A DNA stretch of 64,000 bases, from positions 126,001 through 190,000 of the forward strand of contig JAJEKV010000278.1 in the NCBI GenBank assembly GCA_021234155.1. The letters run 5' to 3'. Shown here in pieces: positions 11,346 to 21,547 of the stretch (position 1 is its first letter; every line of letters begins with the position of its first letter). Both the position numbers and the translations under genes were made by a program. Source of the DNA: Isoetes taiwanensis (lineage: Eukaryota; Streptophyta; Lycopodiopsida; Isoetales; Isoetaceae). The notes under the pieces were generated by a model. The model had not been told where the DNA came from. It did not search any database and worked only from the letters and a program-made list of their open reading frames with translations.

Positions 11346-11690
11346 TTAACATTCTTAACAAAATTATGTTTTGTGGCTAAATCGGGATGCATGTCTTCGT
11401 CTGATTCGTTGAGACCATGATCACCAAAGTTATTCGTGTCATCTGCCTCACTATCAAAAGTGGATCTTCCTCATTGTTGTCTACTAATAAAACTTCATCA
11501 CATCTCTAACAACCATTTTGGGTGGTTCACCCAATCCGAGTTCTGACCTTAGTAACATTTGAGTTACAACATGCAACTTGTAAGCTCCGCCTTATATAGT
11601 TGCCCCAAAATGTGTTGCCGACTTGCTATATAATTTTGTACGCGGACATGGCCAGGTAACCATACAACCTGACCCTCATAAAATGATGTG
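11346..11690 (-). pseudogene. Relic acidic frame, possible transposon protein
   Basis: Minus-strand pieces in different frames look once-coding. One near 11640-11690 reads YEGQVVWLPGHVRVQNYI. Another near 11360-11470 is rich in Asp/Glu/Asn (DDTNNFGDHGLNESDEDM). Acidic linkers of this kind occur in plant transposases, but no domain can be named. Stops and a frameshift break the frame. Confidence 0.3.
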
Positions 11691-11732
11691 TTTTTAGTAT
11701 CAGTTCGTAGGCTTTAAATTTTCCCACGTCAT

Positions 11733-12139
11733 CGGACGGTATAAATTTATACCGTCCGGTAGCTCAAGAGATATAGATTCATATTGTTTTGCACTAAACG
11801 GTATAAATTTATACCGCGTGAGTTCAAGTGGTAAAAATATATACAGGAAGAAAACTCGAGCGGTATAAATTTATACTGCATATGAGCTCAAGCGGTATAA
11901 ATTTATACCACGCCACGGTATAAATTTATACCATGCCACGGTATAAATTTATACCACGAGCTCCCTTTCGAATATTTTTGTAATATAAAGCTTTATGTAC
12001 GCATAGAAATTTCATCAAATGAAACTTTAGATATGGTTATAACATGACACTGTATGGATGAAACATGGCATTGCTTGGCTATAACGAGGCAAAATCTAAT
12101 CTACATCCCGAATGGATCCGGATGGTATAAATCTATACC
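11733..12139. repeat. Array of the palindrome GGTATAAATTTATACC
   Basis: The 16-bp perfect palindrome or near-copies occur at 11738-11753, 11800-11815, 11829-11844 (degenerate), 11862-11877 (one mismatch), 11894-11909, 11917-11932, 11940-11955 and 12124-12139 (one mismatch). The first copy is the centre of a 26-bp perfect palindrome (11733-11758). Three copies are spaced exactly 23 bp apart. GAGCTCAAG often precedes a copy. Palindromic DNA of this kind can be a protein-binding array or hairpin-forming transposon sequence. It lies inside the candidate TIR element, upstream of the HSPA12-like relic. Confidence 0.9.
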
Positions 12140-12299
12140 GTGGCTAGGAAATTTTGGTGCAAGAAAATTTTTAGGGTTTTGTCAATCTCTCGATCCAGGG
12201 GGTTCTTGGTGCGGCCAGAGTTTGTCTGATTCTTTTGAAGAAGGTTTGATGCTTTTCAAGGAGGAAGAAAATTTCTTAGGGTAAATAGACTTCCAGGGA

Positions 12300-12519
12300 C
12301 ACAAAAAGATCGTGGTTGCAATAGATATTGGCACTAGTTATTCTGGATTCATCTATGCATAGAGCCTCGGTCCTGATCAAATTCATGCCTTCATATTTTG
12401 GCCATTGCAGAAGAGGGCTGGAGACATATCTTATGCGAAAACACTCACATGCATCTCTAAATCTGTGATTTCTGAAGGTTTTTCTTTTGGCCAATTCATT
12501 CCAGGACGAAGCAGATAAT
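12300..12519 (+). pseudogene. HSPA12-like (Hsp70/actin ATPase family) N-terminal relic
   Basis: The plus strand encodes KIVVAIDIGTSYSGFIYA, the phosphate-1 loop of the Hsp70/actin ATPase fold in the form typical of HSPA12 proteins (VVAIDFGTTxSGYA). A TAG at 12360-12362 interrupts it at once. The same frame then continues for about 50 codons (SLGPDQIHAFIFWP...) to a TAA at 12517-12519. Weak continuation may exist near 13030-13120 (WGWPTLTDYTKDKVQLMHKM), where HSPA12 proteins have their second conserved block. The upstream ORF at 12054-12284 is not recognisable. This is probably a captured, decayed host gene fragment. Confidence 0.6.
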
Positions 12520-13858
12520 AACAAGTCCAAAGGCAGATCTATAGCAGCATGATAGCAATTTCGCACCTCAAGTCCTCTGCTTTTGTCTCAGTTTTGATTA
12601 GAAGCCAAGGATTGGAAAAGGAAAAGGTGTAACAAATTTGGATCGGCATGATGTCAAAAGCAATATCTCAGATCTAGAAAAGCTACGGTTTTCTTAGATT
12701 TCATGCCATAAGCATGTGAAAGATGGTTAAAAGCTTCACAAATGATCTGCCTCTGCTCTGTTTGTACAAGTAAAATCAGAAATGTTTTGTATGCCTCAGA
12801 GCACATGGATGCAATATGTGGATGCTTGTAGAAGAATAAATATAAGTCAGCAGGTCATTCTATTTCCAGCTTTTGGCCTCAGCTTGAGTTTATATGCAGT
12901 TCGCAAGGGATACTATGGGCATCATTAATTTCAGCTGGTCAGCCTTATGTGCTTAGCTCTTATTTAAGTAACTGTGCAACTGTGCTAATTTGTGCAACTG
13001 TGCACACAATATATTCATAGCAAGATGGCTGGATGTTAAGAGGGCTGGGGATGGCCTACTTTAACAGACTATACTAAAGATAAGGTCCAACTCATGCACA
13101 AAATGGTAGCGGCCTTTGATTCATGCATTCTTTGGCTGTTTTGGATGTAGAAACAAGAGAATACGTGCAACAAAGGTATGCCAGATTCTCAACCTGCAAA
13201 TTTTGTTACCAAGTTTAAATTGCTTCTGGAGAAGGATAAGCTTTTAGTGATGCAGTAGTTCAAGATTTTCCCCAGATATCAGCCTTGAATGGGCTATAGT
13301 TCATCATTAGACAAGGAAAGGGCTAGTTAAGTTGATTACGACAAAGATGTCATAGCTTGTGATGAAAGTCCTGAAAACAAATTATGGAACATGTGTTAGT
13401 ATTGCTAATGTGCAATGGTGTCTTATGGTGCCTTCATGCTAGGAAGATATCACAAAGAAAAAGATGCAGATATGTGCAGGGATATTAGAGATGGCAGAGC
13501 ATAGATGCAGGATAAATGAGAAAATGTGGTTTCTTGGACCATCATTATTTCTACATATGCCCAAAATAGATCTTACTAAGCGGCCTTCCATATTTTCCAG
13601 CAAATGCAGATTGAGGGTATCTTGCCAAATAATTTATACAATCCTTTCAGCATGCACCAAGAAAAGCATGCACATTCCGTCATTGTGAAACATAAATTAG
13701 ACAGGGATATTATGGTTGAGACTGCTCTTGCATGTGGCATCATATTTTTGGATGGCTTCTACAGCATGTAGTTCTTAATGCTCATGAACGAATTCAAAAC
13801 ATCTCTCTTTAATCTTCATGATTTTACTATGTGTTGTTTTACTTGCTTGCAACATGGT
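12520..13858. other. Decayed sequence downstream of the HSPA12-like relic
   Basis: No continuous frame is present. A possible HSPA12-like patch lies near 13030-13120. The ORF at 13464-13688 has no recognisable motif. Confidence 0.5.
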
Positions 13859-13967
13859 TTGTATAACCCCCAAAAATAGGATTTTTTTATTTTTTGGTAT
13901 TTCACTTCATTAATGTCTGTATAACCCCCAAAAATAGGATTTTTTATTTTTTGGTATTTCACTTCAT
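13859..13967. repeat. Tandem duplication, about 58-bp period
   Basis: TGTATAACCCCCAAAAATAGG and the bases after it, through CACTTCATTAA, occur twice in a row with almost no change. Confidence 0.9.
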
Positions 13968-14188
13968 TAAAATTTCTGGGCAAAATCACTATTTCGAAGA
14001 GAAGTTTAGCATATTTTTTTTGTTAAAAACAACCAAAGCCTCTTTTTAGCTAAATCTTAAGACGACTTGCATTTTATAAAGGAATCTTTCAAAACGCACT
14101 TCTTAAATTAGTGCGTTTCAATTTAAACATTGTTTGTAATCACGTCATTCGTGGCCCTAAGATCTAGGGCTGGATCCAAAACCAGGAT

Positions 14189-15270
14189 TTACAGAATAAC
14201 ATTATAATATAGGATGAGACGTATAACAGGAGGAAGACCTTGCAGAAACCAAACCAAGATCTGGCTCTGCGTGGGATATTCTTTAAGCTTGCTGATGGGA
14301 ATATGAAGACGATCTGCAAAATCGCGGGCAGACTCTGTGGGTTGTTGTTGGAGATCATCAAGCTGCCTAAGAAGCTGTTGATCGTCATCTATGGTACCAT
14401 AATAAGAGAGAAAGGCAGTCTTCATCTCTTGCCAGTTTTGTTTCCAGCGACTTTTATTTGCCATGAGCCACTGATGAGGAGTGCCACGTAGCGTGGTGGA
14501 TAAAATATGGAACTTAAGTTGGGGCTGAGAATGGCCGTTCAAAATAGCCAAGGCTTCAAATTTTTCCATGTGAGCTTGAGCACTTTGATCAAGGAGCTTG
14601 CCCTTGGCATTCCTAAAAATTGGATATGTGAACTTGAGATTGTGAACAGGGGACTGGACTGAAACTTGCATGTAAAGTGGCGGAGCATAAGTAGGAACAT
14701 AATCTTGAGGCGCAGCCATGGGCTGTGAGGTAGTTGCGTGGGGACCATGTAACTGGAGGTCCTGAGAGAGGGGCGTCAGCGGGCATGGTGTCGTGGGTGC
14801 CGTCCTCATTGAGTTTGAGATCAGTTGAAAGGAGGGTGAAGACTGGAATTTGTGAACATGAGGAGGGCCAAAAGAGACCTGAGGAAGGAAGGAAGGAAGT
14901 TTATTTTAACGTCCGGAGGATAGCCCATACCATGCTGAGGAGAAGATGGCTATGAAGGCAAGGGAGTATGGCCAGAAGGAATGTGAATGTAAGTGTTGTC
15001 TGGAGTTTGAAAATAATGCGGAGTGGGATGCACAGGGGTATGATGTGGTGATTGTGGTTGAGAACAATGTTTACAGGTAGGGGGGGACCCTGGCCTGGAA
15101 CTAACACGAGGGGTAGGCGGTGCCGACTGAGCACGTGAGCAGACACGGCCTCCTTCAATGTCATAGTCAGGATCATACATTTCATGAGCAACGTCCCAGC
15201 GCTGATGGCGTTCCAATCTAGCCGCAGCTTGGCTGAGGAGCTCCTCTGGAGTGAAGGCACGAGCAGACAT
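14189..15270 (-). pseudogene. LTR-retrotransposon gag, frameshifted
   Basis: The minus-strand ATG at 15268-15270 opens a frame beginning SARAFTPEELLSQAAARLERHQ, followed by a Pro/Ser/His-rich linker, to 14950. After a frame break, a second open frame (14809-14189) carries the gag capsid-like domain: FRNAKGKLL, QPQLKFHILSTTLRGTPHQWL, WQEMKTAFLSYYG and LDDLQQQPTESARDFADRLH, the usual retrotransposon gag pattern. The break lies where a small retroposon tail with a CTTC-type repeat is inserted (14881-14940). No zinc knuckle, protease or RT follows, because the frame stops at 14189 near the right end of the candidate TIR element. The sequence at 15271-15530 is probably its leader or LTR end, but no primer site is clear. 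Confidence 0.75.
14881..14940 (-). mobile_element. Small retroposon tail inserted in gag
   Basis: On the minus strand the segment ends TCCGGACGTTAAAATAAACT followed by CTTC-type repeats. The LINE at 20.42-21.55 kb ends in a very similar motif (CCGTGGACGATAAAAGTA, then CCTT repeats). A 5'-truncated copy of that LINE family, or a SINE using its tail, fits best. Confidence 0.5.
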
Positions 15271-15539
15271 CTTTGAGGGAAGAAAAGAGAACGAAGACTC
15301 GGCAGCGGCGACAGTGTTTAGGGTCTGGGTTCGGGATCACCTGGTTGACAGGCCTCTATGAGGACCCTTGAATCAAGCAGGGGAGTTCTAGCTGAGTGTC
15401 ACGCAGGATTTTGCAAAGAAATCGAGAAGAAAAATAGCAAAGACTAAAGAAACAGTGTGCGCAAATAAGACTTTCTTGAATATAGATCAGAATACAATGA
15501 ACTCTCGTCAAGCGAGAGGAATAAAGCGACTAACATGCC

Positions 15540-15745
15540 ACATTGACTCAAGCATGCCACGTGTGCTCCAAGATGCCAAGGTGGCTCAAACATGCCAGGT
15601 GGGCTTCAACATGCCACCTAAGCTCCAACATGCCCCCTAAGCTCCAACATGCCAAGGTGGCTCCAACATGCCACCTGGGCTCCAACATGCGACCTGGGCT
15701 TCAACATGCCAAGGTGGCTCAACCATGCCACCTAGGCTCCAACAC
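15540..15745. repeat. Minisatellite, about 19-bp unit
   Basis: About ten diverged units of the type CTCCAACATGCCACCTGGG are arrayed here. Variants swap ACCT/AAGG and CTCC/CTTC/CTCA. ORFs across it are repeat artefacts. Confidence 0.85.
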
Positions 15746-15806
15746 ACACACACATACTCTCTCCCTCCCTCCATCCCTCCCTCCCTCCATACTCTCTCTC
15801 TTTGTA
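15742..15806. repeat. Microsatellites (CA)n and (CTCC)n-like
   Basis: An ACAC run is followed by CTCC/CTCT-rich repeats and borders the start of the LINE fragment. Confidence 0.85.
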
Positions 15807-15808
15807 TG

Positions 15809-17014
15809 GAGGGAGAGCCAGAGTGGGTAGAAATGCTACATGACACTGAATTGGCGGAAATTGGTTGGAGCAGGAAATCAGATGACAAAATTCGGTGGCC
15901 TTCCCCTCAGGTGAATCATGTTCTAACATTTTGTAGCGGGTTAAACCTGGTTATTTATAATGGCATTGACAGGTTTCCAGGATCAGGAGCACTTACATGC
16001 AGAGGGGCAAGTGTGGTGGATTATGTCTTAGCTAAGCCCTCTTTTGTTCAACAAGTTGTAAATTTTGCTATTGGGAAAGATAATATTGAATCAGATCGTG
16101 AGCCTCTTTTTCTTGACCTTTGCATTGCTGGTTTGCCTAAGCATAAGGTTGTGTCACAAGCACTCCTTAAACCTATTATGAGGTATGATAAATCTGATAT
16201 GTACAAAGCTTGTTGTGAGAAAAATGCCTCTACTATCACATGACCAACTAATGCGACAGAACTCAGTCATGCCCTTACTCAGATGGTTCTTGAATCTGCT
16301 AATACATGTTTTGTGTCGCACAGGCAGAGAATGGGGCCGCCTTGCAATGGTTGGTTTGACTATGAATGCAGGATGCAAAGAAGACAATTTAAATTAGCAA
16401 AGGGGGATGCGAAGGTCTTGGCAAGAAGGGAGTACATCAGAATGGTTAAGAGGAAGAAACGGGCTTATTTGCGTAAGAAACATGAGTAGATGGTCACAGA
16501 ATTATTGGCATATCCGAAGAAGTTTTGGAATAGATTGAAACCTTCCCTAAAACCGAGTACAATGGTAGAGGTTGGTGCTTTGATGAATCATATTAAACAT
16601 CTCTATCATGTGCCAGGTGTGGACACAAAAATGGATGGGGCATATGAGGAGGGCTTCTGTTTCTCAGTGGAGGATGTGCAGGATGGGCTCCAAAGATTAT
16701 CCAATGGTAAGGCAACAAATTCTGAAGGGCTTATGGCTGAAATGTTTAAATGGGCAGGTGATAGTGTGGTAGAAGTCTTGGTAAAGTTGTGCAACGCTGT
16801 CTTGTTTGAAGGCTTCCCACGCACATGGCAAGTGAATAGGGTGGTCCCTCTTCATAAGGCAGGTGATGAGTCTAATCCAAATAACTACCGTATGATTATG
16901 ATATGTAGTTTTTATGCCAAGCTTTTTGCTAACACGCTGAACGCTAGCTCGGCCTCTATATGGGATGATAAAATTATCAAGGGATTGACCAAGGTATGTA
17001 GCAGGTCTAGTTAG
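15809..17014 (+). pseudogene. LINE fragment: endonuclease C-terminus and start of RT
   Basis: The first frame (to 16243) ends the endonuclease domain, with LNLVIYNGIDRF and GASVVDYVLAKPSF. Its catalytic SDH motif reads SDR, so even this domain would be inactive. A frameshift leads through 16283-16489 (RKKRAYLRKKHE, linker). The 16490-17014 frame is the RT start: FSVEDVQDGLQRLSNGKA, EMFKWAGDSV, FPRTWQVNRVVPLHKAGD and NPNNYRMI. The catalytic YADD region is absent because the copy ends at 17014, just before a poly(T) run. It is related to the minus-strand LINE at 3.5-4.8 kb. Confidence 0.85.
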
Positions 17015-17040
17015 GCTTTTGTCAAGGCTAGTTCTAGCTG

Positions 17041-17042
<2 letters not shown>

Positions 17043-17078
<36 letters not shown>
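17043..17078. repeat. Poly(T), 36 bases
   Basis: This uninterrupted T run lies between the LINE fragment and the LTR-element relic. It may be the poly(A) tail of a minus-strand retroposon, or slippage-expanded sequence. Confidence 0.85.
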
Positions 17079-17082
<4 letters not shown>

Positions 17083-17084
17083 CA

Positions 17085-17500
17085 TTACTACGACATTACA
17101 TTATCCCAATAACTTATTAATTCATAACTTCATTGAAGCAAGGTAATTACTAGCCTCACTTAGTACAACACTTAAGTTTATCAAGATTTAACAATTTCAT
17201 ATACAATTATCCTTCGAGGTACTCTTCATTCCTTGCAACACATTAACAAAATTTGTGTTGCAAGTCTTCGTAGCTCGACCTCCTTGCCCTCTGGAGCGCT
17301 CTATTGGCCTGCAGGTCGACACTACGTTAGTACCATTTTAATTATTAATAAAATTATGGTTATAAGGTAACCACCCATCTAATTAACTAAATGAATGCAT
17401 GACTAATCTCCCGGCGTAGGAAGAGGATGCTTCTTCCATCGTGGGTGGCCGTGGAGACAGCGCCCTATAATGCCTATATACCACGCACTCGATCATGGCC
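17085..17500 (-). mobile_element. LTR-retrotransposon internal relic (same family as 21.9-22.5 kb)
   Basis: Long blocks match 21970-22500, including GTACTCTTCATYCCTTGCAA, the GTGTTGCAAGTCTT segment and the GGCGTAGGAAGAGGATGCTT block. It is non-coding here. By analogy with the second copy, it is the 3' internal region of the LTR family. Confidence 0.7.
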
Positions 17501-17586
17501 CGTGAGGGTTTAAGCGTAAGGGTCGTTTAAGACGATTCTGAATAATAGGCATCCACTATTGTTCTACCATAGTCATTGACACTTTA

Positions 17587-18718
17587 TCTCTAGAGTTTTG
17601 GCAGTGGAAATCAACATTGTCTGTTTCCAAATTTTTTAGCAGCCCATGATTTGCATGATGCAACTCTACAAATAGATATCAAATTGTTTTTGCCGATTTA
17701 CAGTGAATGTAGGCACGTGACATTAGTGAGAACGCAAATGGAACATTTGATGCCCTCCAATATTTGACATGTTACAATATTGTTTAAGAAGGAAATGGTG
17801 GTGACAGGTTGCTATTATCTGGTTCCTTTTATTGTCATGTCGGTATACAAAAAGACACTTTATACAATATAGATGCATGTGCGATACACACAGAGGACAA
17901 ACAGGTTTGGTACTTTCAATTGAGCATAATGTGTGTACAACCACATTGCACAAATGACAGGTGTTGCATTTGTGATCCTGCTCCCACTTTTTGCTGGCAA
18001 CTTCATTTGTAATAAGTGGCATGCAAATCAAGAAGCTGTTAAGTTGTTTGTATGTCAAGGATGCAACATTGTCATCAGATTAACACAAGATTGAAGAAAT
18101 TGCATCACCTGACACGAAACATTCCACATTGCATGGATGTACTGCAAATTATCAGATGTGGATTGCATCTGCCAAGTTGCTATAGTTACATGAAGAACAT
18201 AATAAAGATATATGTTCTGTAGTATATCTTCTAAGATCTGCAATCGGAAATATAAATATTACATTGATGATTTGTTCTGATAAATTACATGAGACCATCC
18301 AATAGGTGCACAAATTCTTCATAAAACTTAAGGCGACACTCGACTATGGACACATATGCATCTACATAATGCCATTTGCCTAAAATAAGAACTCTCATAA
18401 GACGTGTTGTGGCACTTGGGAACACATTGTACAACATTTCTAAATGAATAGGACACCTTAACACAACTATAATAAATGCAACAATTCATTATATCTAACT
18501 GTCGTACTTCTATAGATAAACAAGTGTTGTTAGATAATCACCTTATAGGCACACTGAGAACTATTTTTATTGAGGGCAATCAAATTTCAATGACTACATT
18601 CTCATAGTATTTCTTATAACAATGAAGAAGATTTTTAAATGATGAAACATACATAACAAATACAAAATTATTGCCATGGAACACATGGACTGCCCACCGA
18701 AGGTGGGCAATTTACTAG
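17587..18718 (+). mobile_element. Short Helitron, about 1.1 kb
   Basis: The 3' end is clear: hairpin GCCCACC-GAA-GGTGGGC (18692-18708), then ten bases ending CTAG (18715-18718), then T. A matching 5' end is TCTCTAGAG after an A at 17586, a start close to the plant Helitron TCTCTACTA type. The hairpin differs from the family at 8.1 and 24.0 kb. It carries no Rep/helicase gene. Confidence 0.65.
17723..18058 (-). CDS. Cys/His-rich ORF inside the short Helitron, unrecognised
   Basis: This 111-codon minus-strand frame has regularly spaced cysteines: HKCNTCHLC at about residues 29-37, then CPLC and LYCIKC. It resembles a zinc-binding segment. It recalls, but does not match, the zinc-knuckle frame at 7.7-8.1 kb. 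No family is recognised, and the codons are AT-rich like the surroundings, so a chance frame is possible. Confidence 0.25.
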   Translation of the reverse strand: MTYKQLNSFLICMPLITNEVASKKWEQDHKCNTCHLCNVVVHTLCSIESTKPVCPLCVSHMHLYCIKCLFVYRHDNKRNQIIATCHHHFLLKQYCNMSNIGGHQMFHLRSH

Positions 18719-20403
18719 TATATCTATGAAGAAATAGAGAGCTATTGCCTCCGCGAGGACGGGGTCCCATCATCTCAGAATTGAACCAGGTCGCTGAGTA
18801 TGGATGAAGGCAGAGAATCCCCGTGCATGAGAGAATATGCCAGTGTTGCAGCATGCAAACAGTAAACGACGAGCAGCATGCTCTGAAACCGGCATATACG
18901 CACATCCAAGATGCTCTGAGACACCGCTGCATCACTTGCTGGCATCGCTGATGCTTGGATGTCTCGTGTCCTACATTTTGCAAATCTCTATCGTCAGAGT
19001 ATCCTTTATAGGACAGGGGATATGAGAGCCTACTACCAGAGTTTTTCCTCCCATGTGGGGGTTTTTTCATCCCAGTAGTAGGGACATATTGTATAGTATC
19101 ATTTGTATTTTCGGTGTGGTTTTTATCTGCTTTGTGTAGTGCATGTACTGTGACGTCCCCTACTCATATACGGTGCACTCACCGTATACAAACAGGAGTT
19201 CATCCCCCATACCAGCTCCATACTGATACAGGGCCCTCCACGTATCACTGCAACCTTGATGAGTTCCAGTGGGAAGAATGAAGGGGTCATTTACCCTGTC
19301 TCCCTCAGGGCCTACCTAGCTGCGGAAGCGTAAACACACATGTCAGTATATAACATCCACATCACATAACCATCTCGAAGGATGGTTCATCACATACCTG
19401 CATAGACAAAGATCAGCACATCACATAGGGGAATCCTACCCATGGCTCAGACTCAATGGGATGACTGACGGCTTGGGTCTCCAGAGTTCATTGCAGACAG
19501 AATTCATGGCAATGGATTTGGCTGGCATAAGAACATGGCTTAGGGTTGTCCACTCCATCCGCCCCTCCTGTGCACACTTTGCAGAGTAGGCTGAAAAGTG
19601 TTGGGACCTGACCGTAGCCCGCCGTATGCATAGCCAAGGGGGCTATTCCTGGGTTGCATCTCCCCAGTTCCGATGGGGTAGGTAGGGATCGCTCCCTCCA
19701 GAGATCTACATGCTGACTCAAGGTGGCTAGAGGGCCACTGCCCTTATTCGACTTGAACCCAATGGAGAGTGATGCATCACTCCACGGGTGTCGAGCCCAT
19801 GCCTTGCCCACCCGCAGTGGCAAGTCATTAGACCTCTAGTCCACAATGATCCCCAGTAGGCCTTACACACCAGAGGGATCGTTCAAGAGTCAGAACACGA
19901 ACCTTCTTATAAGCCAGTCTGGCCCCTTCACCCACAACCAGGTGTGGCTCTTGTGCACAGGCCGAATCTACAGTGTGCTAAAGAGGCTAGCTAGGAGCAT
20001 CAACTACCAGGCTTTAGGGTCTCACAGAGATACATCATCATACACATCACAGAAGAACTAAAGAACAAGATCTAATCTATATCATAGAGTTAGGTTCTTT
20101 AGTTAGAGCTTGGTATCTAGAGATCTAGATGGCTGCTATGGGCAATTTAATAGGCTAAACCTACTGATTCGATGACTGGAAGACGGTTTAGGCTATTAAA
20201 TTGACGAAATACCTGATCCTTGGCTCGCTCCTCCTGCTCTAAACTCGACCATCCTGCTGAACTGCTAGAAGATGGAGCTAGAAAGGGAAACTAATGAGTC
20301 AAATCGCTCAGACAGAGTCTAGGAGGCGGTTTTGACCCCTTGAGCGAGTAAAACAGAGCCCTAAAATGGCATGAACGAAAATGGCAAGTTAGGGTTTCCT
20401 TAA

Positions 20404-20413
20404 CCTATATAGA
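20404..20413 (-). promoter_or_regulatory. Possible LTR TATA box
   Basis: The minus strand reads TCTATATAGG in the middle of LTR B, a good TATA element for a U3/R boundary. The LINE is inserted upstream of it, within U3. Confidence 0.35.
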
Positions 20414-20418
20414 CAAAG

Positions 20419-21547
20419 GGTTAGGCTAGGGTTCCCATTATCCCCTTGGGGCCATCAATCCACATCACGCACGGGAATCGAGCCGGCCCTTCCATGCGGG
20501 TCGAGGTTTGGGGCCCTGGTCGTCTCTTTGGCGACACTGGAATGACTTGAAGTGGTGCGAGAAGGCATTTTGGAGCGGGCACTTGGGGTGAAACCTTGGT
20601 CCCCTATCAGATCCGGGCTGCAGAAATCGGATTCTTGCAGCTTGGGCAAAGCCCTTGATAGACACATCGTCTATTTTTCGAGAAAGTGGTTACTATGGGT
20701 GATGCTCGGGCCCCTTTTTGGTTTACTTTGTGGCAATGGGTCCTTGGCAGCCTTAGGGCCTGTTGGAGGGGTAAGAGAGATCGGTGGTTCGCCGGATGGA
20801 ACGTCGCGGGGAGCACAGATGCGTCGCAGGTGGACCACAAATGACCGATCGTGGCGACTGCGGGGAGTACCCTAGGCGCTTGTTTCCTTGAAGCTCACGG
20901 GACCGGCGCTCTAGAGCGAGTCAAAACGGCCCATTACAAGGAGCACATCAACCCCGTGTTAGCCGGCCCACGGCTCTACCTGCGTTCCCGGTTGCCCCCG
21001 AAAAAGCGGACTCATTGCCTCCATTCGCACAGGTGCCCACCATCTTCGCATCGAGACGGGCAGGTGGATTGGGGAGCCCCGCCAGGACAGGCTCTGTCAG
21101 TGCTGTCAAACGGGTGCCATTGAGGATGAGTCTCACACTTTCCAGAGTTGCCCGCGTTGGTCGGATCAGGGCGGATCACGGCTCCCTTAGTGCGGCCGGA
21201 CTTGCCCTTACATTTGCTGATGAACACACCGTCAGTACGTGCCCTGGGGTCGTACATTCAGGAGGTACTGGACCTGCGAGGTCACCTTTGCCCCCGGCTT
21301 TCGGCCGATTAGGGGCACTACGGGTGCGGTGCATGGTGTATATATTTGGGTGTTTTCGCATTTTATATGTTAGGGCGGTTTGTCGGCAGGTGATTTGTCG
21401 CCACGGTTTTTCCCTCGAAAACCCTTCGGGGCGGGGGTTTTTTAATCCGGGCAGTAATCCGCTTGCTGCGTTTTTGTATTGGGTCCCATAGACCGATTGG
21501 TCTCCGTGGACGATAAAAGTACCTTCCTTCCTTCCTTCCTTCCTTTA
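20419..21547 (+). pseudogene. 5'-truncated LINE inside LTR B, with CCTT-repeat tail
   Basis: The C-terminal part of a LINE ORF2 can be read across frameshifts: HINPVLAGPRLYL and PPKKRTHCLHS (about 20945-21030), then GAHHLRIETGRWIGEP, then a Cys/His cluster RLCQCC...ESHTFQSCPRW ending in a TAG near 21190. This is the C-terminal zinc-binding region of many eukaryotic LINEs. The 3' end is GACGATAAAAGTA followed by five CCTT-type repeats (21521-21547). TTAGGC/TTTAGGC on the two sides (about 20413-20419 and 21545-21550) may be the target duplication. No catalytic RT motifs remain. Confidence 0.75.

Larger units (their letters stand above)
10981..14135. mobile_element. Candidate terminal-inverted-repeat DNA transposon, about 3.2 kb
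   Basis: Bases 10981-11005 and 14110-14135 are inverted copies sharing GTTTAAATTGAAACGCACT without mismatch. Weaker inverted similarity continues inwards for about 40 bases on each side. GTA flanks both ends (10978-10980, 14136-14138), a possible 3-bp target duplication. Inside lie a relic acidic frame, the palindrome array and the HSPA12-like relic. The right end lies just outside a gag ORF that stops at 14189. Superfamily is not decided: a 3-bp duplication would suit PIF/Harbinger, but no transposase catalytic motif was seen. Confidence 0.5.

Noticed and set aside
15540-15745. Regular repeats that might suggest a CRISPR array
   Set aside because: Units are contiguous and diverged, with no unique spacers and no cas genes, and the DNA is eukaryotic. 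It is a minisatellite.
17043-17078. Poly(T) as a transcription terminator
   Set aside because: A 36-base homopolymer beside retroelement ends is better explained as a poly(A) tail or slippage. No Pol III gene lies upstream.
18750-18800. tRNA-like look of the GC-richer segment with GAACCAGGTCG
   Set aside because: No acceptor or anticodon stem can be folded, and no T-loop consensus is present.
20465-20667. Overlapping ORFs on both strands at 20.45-21.26 kb
   Set aside because: GC-rich LINE sequence opens several frames. Only the plus frames show LINE motifs.
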